In this document: one piece after another, positions 1 to 5,040 of the stretch
Position numbering within the stretch: position 1 is the stretch's first letter
Layout of the letters: each line of letters begins with the position of its first letter
Assembly: GCA_002358345.1 (NCBI GenBank)
Contig: DEOR01000023.1
Span: forward strand, 1 to 5,367
DNA length: 5,367 bases
Direction: 5' to 3'
Source: Proteobacteria bacterium UBA3413
GTDB lineage: Bacteria > Pseudomonadota > Gammaproteobacteria > Magnimaribacterales > D2472
Position numbers and translations under genes: made by a program
Notes under the pieces: generated by a model
What the model was told of the DNA's origin: nothing
Databases searched by the model: none
The model's input: only the letters and a program-made list of their open reading frames with translations

Positions 1-66
1 ATGACGGGAGGCTCTGGAATTGATAATCTAGTCAACAAGAACGAAAAGAAAGATTCTACTGAGTAG
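1..66 (+). CDS. Possible C-terminal tail of a plus-strand gene entering from the left edge
   Basis: Of the three plus-strand frames at the left edge, only the first stays open; the other two stop within about 25 bases. It reads 21 codons and ends at TAG (64-66), giving a hydrophilic, lysine- and aspartate-rich tail (ending EKKDSTE). The ATG at position 1 is probably just an internal codon or chance. If real, the gene converges on the dehydratase gene and overlaps its end by 11 bases. A 21-codon open stretch easily occurs by chance, and the peptide gives no family clue. No terminator hairpin for either strand is visible in the first 55 bases. Confidence 0.25.
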   Translation: MTGGSGIDNLVNKNEKKDSTE

Positions 67-1042
67 CCTTTGAAAGGCAATCTGCAAAAGTTTTTTCATC
101 AACATTTCCGCCAGAAAGCATTATCAAAGTTCTTGAATTCTTAAACTTCTCTTTATTATCTAGCAAGCATGCCAGGGCAATAGCTCCGCTTGGCTCTAGC
201 TTTAAATTGAGTCGGTTAAAAGCAAAACTCATGGCATTGCAGACCATTTCGTCGGAAGTAGAAAGACCTTTAACACCAAAATGTTGATTAATAGCAAAAG
301 GTATTTCTCCGGGGGTTGAGGTCATGATACCGTCACATAAGCCCCCTCGATTTACATCCACGGCAACGCGGGTATTTTTTTCAAACGACTGCTGATGATC
401 ATTCCACTCTTCTGGCTCAGCGGTAAAGACATTGCACTGAGGATTGATATGTTTAATAGAGATGCACGATCCTGCAGTTAAACCACCTCCACCTGCACAA
501 ATAATTGCATTATCGAGCTTTGGGTTGTTAACATCATGAATCACTTCATAAGCGGCAGTGCCTTGGCCATAGATTGTCTCTAACGCATCATATGGGTTGA
601 TAAGCACAAGATTTCTTTTTTTGGCTATTTCTGCGCTCATCTCCTCTCTGCTTTCTGTTCGACGGTTATAAAAAATGACTTCAGCTCCAAGTTCGCGCGC
701 ATTTGCAATTTTTCTTGCAGGAGCATCAGTAGGCATCACCACCGTTGCTGGAGTATTAAAGACTTTTGCTGCATGAGCTACACCTTGAGCATGATTGCCA
801 GACGAGTAGGCAATGACACCTCTTTTGAGCTCATCTTTTGAAAGTCGAGCGATGGCCGAAAGAGCGCCTCTAACTTTAAATGAGCCTGTAATTTGAAGGG
901 ATTCAGGTTTAAAAATATATCTTCCGCCCAGTTCTTCATTTAAATCAGGGCAAGTTACTACTTGAGTGTGATGTATGTGCGGAGCAATAATATGATAGGT
1001 TTTTACAACCTCATCAAACCAGGTATTTGGCTCCAGTTTCAT
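56..1042 (-). CDS. Threonine/serine dehydratase-like PLP enzyme (serine racemase / threonine ammonia-lyase family, no ACT domain)
   Basis: This 328-residue protein is a fold-type II pyridoxal-phosphate enzyme of the catabolic threonine ammonia-lyase / serine racemase group. It probably deaminates L-threonine or L-serine (or a hydroxyaspartate) in the cytoplasm to a 2-oxo acid and ammonia. Visible landmarks are the Schiff-base lysine K56 in GSFKVRGA, the substrate loop SSGNHAQG (80-87), the glycine-rich phosphate-binding loop GGGGL (184-188), LEPSGA (282-287) and a terminal SGGN (310-313). E209 and D215 in AEPEEWND occupy the spacing of the metal ligands known in serine racemase. The length is full for the single-domain form; the regulatory ACT domain of biosynthetic IlvA is absent. 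The start is supported by AAGGAG (minus strand, 1050-1055), 7 bases upstream and inside the end of the preceding gene, so the two are probably co-translated. Whether it is a dehydratase, racemase or hydroxyaspartate lyase cannot be decided here. Confidence 0.9.
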   Translation of the reverse strand: MKLEPNTWFDEVVKTYHIIAPHIHHTQVVTCPDLNEELGGRYIFKPESLQITGSFKVRGALSAIARLSKDELKRGVIAYSSGNHAQGVAHAAKVFNTPATVVMPTDAPARKIANARELGAEVIFYNRRTESREEMSAEIAKKRNLVLINPYDALETIYGQGTAAYEVIHDVNNPKLDNAIICAGGGGLTAGSCISIKHINPQCNVFTAEPEEWNDHQQSFEKNTRVAVDVNRGGLCDGIMTSTPGEIPFAINQHFGVKGLSTSDEMVCNAMSFAFNRLNLKLEPSGAIALACLLDNKEKFKNSRTLIMLSGGNVDEKTFADCLSKATQ

Positions 1043-1044
1043 TA

Positions 1045-1758
1045 TTATTCTCCTTTCTTAGATAGCATATCTCTTATAAAAAATGGAAGGTAGGCAACAT
1101 AAAATAACAATACAGCCAAAGGAATTGTTCCAATAAGATGGAAGGGCGGATCAGGGAAATAGTCCAGCAAGGTTCCATCAACTGGCCTTTCAAGAAGATA
1201 CCAATAGTTAGCTGGTGGACCAATAATATGATTTATGAAATACACGATCACTAAAAGCCCTAGAGTTACTCCAATAACTTTTGGAATGTCTGATAGATAC
1301 GGACGCTCTCTCTTCACCATAATGACATACGCCACTGCCATTAATATCAAACTATGACCCCAAAAAAATGGTGAGTACTCCCCATGCGGAAATCCATAAT
1401 CTAAATCTGGTGTAGCCAAAGCCATTGTTGCACCAAGGATTCCCCAAAAGTAAGCGCAATGAAATAAAATTTTGGGCGCTTTCTCGTTTAGCAAAAAAAT
1501 GATTAAAGCTATGGATGACATATCGCACATTTGCAAAGGAAACTCTTCTTTCCATGGCAGTTTAAATAGAAAAATATCATAAATCGGCTGCGTAATCATG
1601 TGCAAGATCATTAAGCCAGCAACGATCTTGCCACCTAAAATCTTGCGAGAGCTCACTTGATTTTGAAACAATTTTGGAAAACCAATAATTGCTACTAAAC
1701 AAATCAACAGCGACAAAAGGTGCTGAGTTCCAAATATTTCAAATGCTGGGTAATTCAT
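1045..1758 (-). CDS. TIGR02206/YwaF-type integral membrane protein of unknown function
   Basis: This 237-residue hydrophobic protein has about six to seven predicted membrane segments (roughly residues 10-28, 43-64, 81-92, 98-116, 131-148, 159-178 and 206-228). I recognise family hallmarks of the conserved TIGR02206 (YwaF-like) membrane proteins: the N-terminal F-x-x-F-G-T-Q-H start (6-13), a P-L-Q-M-C-D motif (74-79) before the third segment, and a late N-Y-W-Y-L-x-x-R-P block followed by L-L-D-Y (184-201). The molecular function of the family is not established. The gene ends 2 bases before the dehydratase start, so co-expression is likely. A role in transport or handling of an amino acid or its product is a guess from context only. 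No convincing Shine-Dalgarno precedes the ATG at 1758; an AT-rich palindrome lies there instead. Confidence 0.85.
   Translation of the reverse strand: MNYPAFEIFGTQHLLSLLICLVAIIGFPKLFQNQVSSRKILGGKIVAGLMILHMITQPIYDIFLFKLPWKEEFPLQMCDMSSIALIIFLLNEKAPKILFHCAYFWGILGATMALATPDLDYGFPHGEYSPFFWGHSLILMAVAYVIMVKRERPYLSDIPKVIGVTLGLLVIVYFINHIIGPPANYWYLLERPVDGTLLDYFPDPPFHLIGTIPLAVLLFYVAYLPFFIRDMLSKKGE
1050..1055 (-). promoter_or_regulatory. Ribosome binding site of the dehydratase gene
   Basis: AAGGAG lies 7 bases upstream of the ATG at 1042. It is formed by the last lysine, glycine and glutamate codons of the upstream membrane-protein gene. This is one of only two strong Shine-Dalgarno sequences in the window and fixes the dehydratase start. 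Confidence 0.75.
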
Positions 1759-1761
1759 TTT

Positions 1762-1774
1762 AAAACAGTGTTTT
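1762..1774 (-). repeat. Perfect AT-rich palindrome just upstream of the membrane-protein start
   Basis: On the minus strand AAAACA and TGTTTT flank a single C, a perfect 13-base inverted repeat ending 3 bases before the ATG. It lies at the predicted 5' end of the transcript and occupies the place where a Shine-Dalgarno would be expected. It could be a small operator or a weak hairpin; it has no U-tract and too little GC for a terminator. Confidence 0.35.
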
Positions 1775-1783
1775 GAGACCTAT

Positions 1784-1792
1784 GTTATATCA
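1784..1792 (-). promoter_or_regulatory. Candidate extended -10 promoter for the membrane protein / dehydratase pair
   Basis: In the 56-base gap after the redoxin gene, the minus strand reads TGATATAAC: a TATAAC -10 box (five of six consensus bases) preceded by TGN, the extended -10 signature. A TTGATG -35-like box sits at 1809-1814, but the 19-base spacer is longer than optimal. Predicted transcription start is about 1777, giving a leader of roughly 18 bases. Inferred from consensus matching only. Confidence 0.4.
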
Positions 1793-1814
1793 GACTTTAT
1801 TGAAAATACATCAA

Positions 1815-2447
1815 TTAGTCATAGTTGTACTTAACACTGCAGCCATATGCCATAGTGGAATCTATACCTAAGGCTTTTTGAGTAATCAGCTGTGGAAGCT
1901 GAGAACTGACATAATTCACTGCTTTTGAAAATGAAGCATCAAAAAATTGCATGCCTCTTCCTATGTCATCAATTGCCCCTTTGTATCGCAGTACCCCATT
2001 CGCATCAATCATAAACATGTGTGGGGTAGTTTTGGCGCCATAGAGCATACCAATTTCCCCTGATTCATCTAGCAACACATGAGATGGATATGCGCCTCTA
2101 GCAACAGTTAGCTCATTGGCTTTGCTTGGACTAACGTGCCCTTGATCCCCAGGTGTTGAAGAGATAATACTGAGCCAGATGATTTCCTGATCCTGAGCAA
2201 TTTTTTGCACAGTTTGCATGTTATTTTCGTTGTAATGCCTTGCTACATAGGGGCACTCATGATTAGTCCATTCTAATATGACCGGTTTGCCGATAAAATT
2301 AGACAGTCTAATCATTTCCCCATAAGTATTCATGCCAGAGAAATCTGGGGCCTTTTGATTGGTTGAGGGGTTCTGTAATTCAATGTCACCTGCAAAGCTA
2401 ATACTTGCAATTAAAAAAGAGGCTATGAGGTTTAAGTAAAGTTTCAT
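1815..2447 (-). CDS. Secreted thioredoxin-fold (AhpC/TSA redoxin-domain) protein
   Basis: This 210-residue protein has a Sec signal peptide (residues 1 to about 19, hydrophobic core LNLIASFLIASI, probable cleavage after SFA), so it acts in the envelope. The mature part is a redoxin/thioredoxin-like fold: APDF (33-36), a strand ending ILEW, the N-H-E-C-P-Y-V motif with C65, a cis-proline at TP (141-142) before HMFMID, then DANGVLRYKGAIDD. Thioredoxins have C-x-x-C; here the second cysteine position is valine, and the only other cysteine is C203 in YGCSVKY near the C-terminus. Both features are typical of the proteobacterial NHECP(F/Y)V redoxin subgroup as I recall it. The gene overlaps the DsbD-like gene by 4 bases (ATGA), lacks its own Shine-Dalgarno and is probably translated by coupling. 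It is a likely electron acceptor of the neighbouring DsbD. The exact substrate (peroxide, protein disulfide or other) is unknown. Confidence 0.85.
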   Translation of the reverse strand: MKLYLNLIASFLIASISFAGDIELQNPSTNQKAPDFSGMNTYGEMIRLSNFIGKPVILEWTNHECPYVARHYNENNMQTVQKIAQDQEIIWLSIISSTPGDQGHVSPSKANELTVARGAYPSHVLLDESGEIGMLYGAKTTPHMFMIDANGVLRYKGAIDDIGRGMQFFDASFSKAVNYVSSQLPQLITQKALGIDSTMAYGCSVKYNYD

Positions 2448-4393
2448 TGCATTGATTTTATCAATGAATCTTCCGTTAGAACGGCTGGTAAAATTTTAGA
2501 ACCACGCATGCCTGGTTTCCAAAAAATGTACAGAGGAATTCCAGTTCTCTCGTATTTTGCCAAGCCAATTGCAATGTCTTCATTGCGATTTGTCCAATCT
2601 GCTTTAACGTAAGTGATATTTTCTCTTGCCAAGTATTCTTTTACTTTTTCCCTTGCAAGCGCAGTCTTTTCATTTGTCTGGCAGGTAATGCACCATGCTG
2701 CTGTAAAATTTATTAGATAGGCTTGATTTTGAGATTGCATTTCTGACTCAATCTCAAGGCTCCATTTTTCTGCAGATGCATCTGCCTTCATCTCAGTTGA
2801 AGAGGCCGGAAGGTTATTAAAGATTTGAAAGGCTGTAATAACAGTCATGATCATACCAATCCATTTCCATCTCCCTTTAAATGTTGCAATCATCCAAACC
2901 GCCACACCAAGTATTAAGCTTAAAATGAGTAACAAAATTAAAGCATCTCCTGATGTTTGCACCATAAAAACCCACATTAGCCACAAAGCTGTGGCAATCA
3001 TTGGAAATGCAAAAAATTGTTTAAGGGTTTCCATCCAAGCGCCAGGTTTTGGGAGTGCGCTTATCCATTGAGGTTTCAAAGCAAGGATTAAATAGGGCCC
3101 TGCAAAGCCAAGGCCAAGAGCTATGAATATTGGTAAAGTTGCGAAAGATGGTTGCAATAAAGCATAACCAATTGCTGCACCCATAAATGGAGCCGTGCAA
3201 GGTGATGCTACGACCACAGCGAGAACACCCGTAAAGAAAGAGCCAGAATAATCATTTCTTGATTGGACGCTTGAGCCCAGGGTAGTTAATCCAGCAGCAA
3301 AATTAATGTTAGTCAGAAGCACTAAGCCAATTCCAAGCATGATAAGGGTTAAAATTCCTACCACGATAGGGGATTGCAATTGGTAACCCCAACCAATCAT
3401 AGATCCACTAGATCGAATAATAAGTAAGGCTGTTGCAATTGATATAAAGGTAGACATAACACCCCCGGCAAATGAGAGGGCATGCGTTCTAATTTTTGCA
3501 TGATCGTCTCCACCCATAGAGACAAAACTTAATACTTTTAAAGAAATCACTGGGAAAACGCAGGGCATCAAGTTCAATATTAGCCCACCAATTAAGGCAA
3601 ATAGAATGGCTTGCCATAAGGACATGCTAGAAACAGATTGAAGATTTTCCTCTACCTGAAAACCTTCTCCGTTTAAACTTAAAATACCTGAAAAGAAGGT
3701 GATATCTGAACTTAAGAGTGGAACAGTAATCTCATAGGTGTCGTCGTTTAACTTGACCAGTTTTTGAGAGGGTGAGTAGATAAATAAATTATCTTGCTTG
3801 GGAAAAATGTACGCGCTTGTAATTTCTTCAGAGGATTGAAAAGTTACTTTCAAATTTTCTTGATCCTTTGAACTGTTAGTTTGTAAGAAGTTTGTTGGGA
3901 GCTCTGTTACTGCTTCGCTTAAAAGCAGGTTAGGTGTGGCTGAGGATAAATCTAGAGTTAAAGATGCGCTTTCAGGGATGCAAATGTCTGCACAAATTAA
4001 AAAATTAAACTCTAGGTTTATCTTTTCAAGCGGAGAGTCAAGAGAGCGAAAAACTTTGAATGGAAAAACGACATCACCCTCATATCCAAATGTCATTAAA
4101 GGTGGATAGGGTATCGTTACAGGTGTAGGCCATTGAACATTTTCTACTACTGTGCCATCACTTACCTTCCAATTAGCTTCAAATGGACTTCCAGAATCAC
4201 CAGGATTTTCCCAATAGGTATGCCAGCCATCTTGCATCTCTAATCTCACGCCAACATAAAAGGATTCTTGAGTAGAATTTTCAATATTGGTAATTAAGCT
4301 AGCTCTTGCATGACCTGTTTCTACGGGATTTGCAGCAACTATTGAGCAGATCAAAAGACTGCATACTAAGATAACGTTCCTCATGTTTTTCAT
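2444..4393 (-). CDS. dsbD: DsbD/ScsB-type transmembrane thiol:disulfide interchange protein
   Basis: This 649-residue protein has the three-part DsbD plan. A signal peptide (1 to about 21, cleavage near VAA) leads into an N-terminal immunoglobulin-like periplasmic domain (about 25-250) with GWHTYWENPGDSG, a GYEGDVVFP segment and a cysteine pair C134/C138 (CADIC). The central domain (about 258-527) has about eight membrane segments and the two electron-carrying cysteines: C278 in NLMPCVFP and C399 in ASPCTAP. The C-terminal thioredoxin domain (about 540-649) carries AAWCITC (C568, C571) and the cis-proline motif TGIP (617-620). Such proteins move reducing power from cytoplasmic thioredoxin across the inner membrane to envelope proteins. 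All six catalytic cysteines are present. The CxxxC pair of the N-domain and the overall length resemble the ScsB branch as well as classical DsbD, so the exact subtype is open. The next gene overlaps its stop. ATG at 4393 is used; a second ATG three codons in (4384) is an alternative, and neither has a clear Shine-Dalgarno. Confidence 0.93.
   Translation of the reverse strand: MKNMRNVILVCSLLICSIVAANPVETGHARASLITNIENSTQESFYVGVRLEMQDGWHTYWENPGDSGSPFEANWKVSDGTVVENVQWPTPVTIPYPPLMTFGYEGDVVFPFKVFRSLDSPLEKINLEFNFLICADICIPESASLTLDLSSATPNLLLSEAVTELPTNFLQTNSSKDQENLKVTFQSSEEITSAYIFPKQDNLFIYSPSQKLVKLNDDTYEITVPLLSSDITFFSGILSLNGEGFQVEENLQSVSSMSLWQAILFALIGGLILNLMPCVFPVISLKVLSFVSMGGDDHAKIRTHALSFAGGVMSTFISIATALLIIRSSGSMIGWGYQLQSPIVVGILTLIMLGIGLVLLTNINFAAGLTTLGSSVQSRNDYSGSFFTGVLAVVVASPCTAPFMGAAIGYALLQPSFATLPIFIALGLGFAGPYLILALKPQWISALPKPGAWMETLKQFFAFPMIATALWLMWVFMVQTSGDALILLLILSLILGVAVWMIATFKGRWKWIGMIMTVITAFQIFNNLPASSTEMKADASAEKWSLEIESEMQSQNQAYLINFTAAWCITCQTNEKTALAREKVKEYLARENITYVKADWTNRNEDIAIGLAKYERTGIPLYIFWKPGMRGSKILPAVLTEDSLIKSMQ
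2450..2466 (-). repeat. Hairpin spanning the end of dsbD, directly before the redoxin start
   Basis: The minus strand reads CATTGAT-AAA-ATCAATG, a perfect 7-bp stem with a 3-base loop that ends two bases before the redoxin ATG. It lies in the final codons of the dsbD-like gene, so ribosomes finishing that gene would melt it. Such an arrangement could enforce translational coupling. The fold is visible; the function is inferred. Confidence 0.4.
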
Positions 4394-4401
4394 GTTAAAC
4401 C

Positions 4402-4407
4402 ATTGTA
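4402..4407 (-). promoter_or_regulatory. dsbD: Weak candidate -10 box for the dsbD-redoxin transcript
   Basis: TACAAT (five of six bases of the -10 consensus) lies between the hsp20 terminator U-tract and the dsbD ATG. A start 6-8 bases downstream would fall at about 4394-4396, within 3 bases of the ATG at 4393, implying a nearly leaderless mRNA. No -35 match exists at 16-18 bp spacing, because that position falls in the terminator stem. The alternative is read-through from hsp20 or a promoter inside the hsp20 gene. Confidence 0.25.
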
Positions 4408-4409
4408 AT

Positions 4410-4433
4410 AAAAAAAGGGGAGCTAAGCTCCCC
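4410..4433 (-). terminator. Rho-independent terminator of hsp20
   Basis: On the minus strand GGGGAGC and GCTCCCC form a perfect 7-bp GC-rich stem around a TTA loop, immediately followed by seven T (4416-4410). It begins about 20 bases after the hsp20 stop codon. On the plus strand there is no following T-run, so it acts only in the minus direction. It also separates hsp20 from the dsbD transcript. Confidence 0.9.
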
Positions 4434-4436
4434 CCG

Positions 4437-4453
4437 ATTCAATTTGATTGAAT
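4437..4453 (-). repeat. AT-rich hairpin at the hsp20 stop codon
   Basis: ATTCAAT-CAA-ATTGAAT on the minus strand is a perfect 7-bp stem with a 3-base loop. It starts on the last base of the hsp20 TAA and lies directly before the intrinsic terminator, making two stem-loops in tandem at the 3' end of the mRNA. It might stabilise the 3' end. It has no T-tract of its own. Confidence 0.4.
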
Positions 4454-4905
4454 TATTTACTGCCTAAAATTTTAGGAGTTTTAATATCAATCAGACGTGG
4501 TTTTTGAGCATCTGGAATAATTTTCTCTAATGCAAGAGTTAGCATCCCATTAACCAATTCTGCACCGTGCACCTCAACATTTTCAGCTAGTGTGAATTGT
4601 TGTTTAAAAGCACGTTGTGCAATGCCTTGATAGACCACTTCATTTGAGCTTTGCAAGAGCTCAGCTTTAGGGCCTTTGTGCTCAATGGTTAATATACCTT
4701 CTGCCAGTTCAATGTTGAGGTCTTCACGAGCAAGACCAGCAACAGCCACATCAATGAAGATTTGATTCCTATCTCTTCTGATGTTGTATGGCGGATAGCT
4801 TGAAGATTTTTCCGTGGTATCAGAAAATCTCTGCAATCTATCAAATAGGTTTTCAAACCCTAACACACGAGTTGTTAGGAATGGATCGGTAAAGTTAAGT
4901 ACCAT
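4453..4905 (-). CDS. ibpA: Class A small heat-shock protein (Hsp20, IbpA-like)
   Basis: This 150-residue protein is an ATP-independent holdase that binds unfolding proteins in the cytoplasm as large oligomers and hands them to DnaK/ClpB. The N-terminal arm (1 to about 36) contains F-D-P-F/GFENLFDRL-like hydrophobics. The alpha-crystallin domain (about 37-128) opens with YPPYNI and contains the VAVAGLAREDLNIEL strand block, VYQGIAQRAFKQQF and the signature A-E-L-V-N-G-M-L-T-L (115-124). The tail carries the oligomerisation I-x-I motif as LIDI (I139, I141). All of these closely match E. coli IbpA/IbpB. An upstream in-frame ATG (4953) would add 16 residues, but 4905 is chosen because AAGGAGG sits 8 bases before it, the protein then starts like IbpA, and the upstream ATG lacks an RBS. 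A dedicated terminator follows, so it is probably a single-gene transcript, likely heat-controlled through its leader. Confidence 0.93.
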   Translation of the reverse strand: MVLNFTDPFLTTRVLGFENLFDRLQRFSDTTEKSSSYPPYNIRRDRNQIFIDVAVAGLAREDLNIELAEGILTIEHKGPKAELLQSSNEVVYQGIAQRAFKQQFTLAENVEVHGAELVNGMLTLALEKIIPDAQKPRLIDIKTPKILGSK

Positions 4906-4913
4906 AATATAGC

Positions 4914-4920
4914 CCTCCTT
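4914..4920 (-). promoter_or_regulatory. ibpA: Strong Shine-Dalgarno that fixes the hsp20 start
   Basis: AAGGAGG, a seven-base anti-16S match, lies 8 bases upstream of the ATG at 4905. It rules in favour of the 150-residue product over the 166-residue reading from 4953. Its first five bases are also the pairing partner of a U5 run in the leader hairpin. Confidence 0.85.
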
Positions 4921-4989
4921 AGTAGCGACTAAAAATGCATATCCTTGCGGCATATGCTGTTAATAAACGTAGACCCAATTGGCATCTAC
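4914..4989 (-). promoter_or_regulatory. ibpA: Candidate RNA thermometer (fourU/ROSE-like) in the hsp20 leader
   Basis: Read on the minus strand, the leader can form three successive hairpins. Hairpin 1 (4989-4969): GTAGAT with GTCTAC, a bulged G, then CC-AATT-GG. Hairpin 2 (4957-4937): GCATAT with ATATGC, a bulged G, then CC-GCAA-GG. Hairpin 3 (4935-4916): UUUUUAGU pairs with ACUAAGGA around a CGCU loop, eight continuous pairs of which two are U-G, covering AAGGA of the Shine-Dalgarno. Weak U-A/U-G pairing of a U-run to the ribosome site is the defining trait of fourU thermometers, known before the small heat-shock gene agsA in Salmonella. Multi-hairpin leaders before ibpA/hsp genes are the ROSE type, whose U(U/C)GCU motif also occurs here (UCGCU) and could pair alternatively. 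Pairing was done by eye without energy calculation. Confidence 0.55.
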
Positions 4990-4997
4990 CCCTCTTA

Positions 4998-5024
4998 TTT
5001 TGGAGCGATTAAAAAAAAATCAAG
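4998..5024 (-). promoter_or_regulatory. ibpA: Candidate heat-shock (sigma32-like) promoter of hsp20
   Basis: On the minus strand CTTGATT (5024-5018) matches the sigma32 -35 consensus CTTGAAA at five of seven positions. After 12 bases comes CTCCAAAA (5005-4998), a partial match to CCCCATNT. The predicted start at about 4991 falls just before the first leader hairpin, which supports the placement. The spacer contains a run of nine T (part of 5019-5011). A sigma70 reading (TTGATT with CAAAAT, 15-bp spacer) is weaker. Consensus matching only. Confidence 0.4.
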
Positions 5025-5040
5025 AGGCTGAAAAAATTTA

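Noticed and set aside
1352..1555. 67-codon minus-strand open frame
   Set aside because: It lies entirely within the membrane-protein gene in another frame, and its translation has no family features.
2847..3071. 74-codon plus-strand open frame
   Set aside because: It is antisense to the membrane and thioredoxin linker region of the DsbD gene, with no RBS or recognisable protein features.
4906..4953. N-terminally extended hsp20 starting at the ATG at 4953
   Set aside because: No ribosome site precedes it, the ATG lies inside a leader hairpin, the extra 16 residues do not resemble Hsp20, and a near-perfect SD precedes the ATG at 4905.
5011..5040. T-runs (T6 and T9 on the minus strand) after the nitroreductase stop as an intrinsic terminator
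   Set aside because: The sequence between and before the runs forms at best a three-pair stem, so there is no hairpin to support termination.
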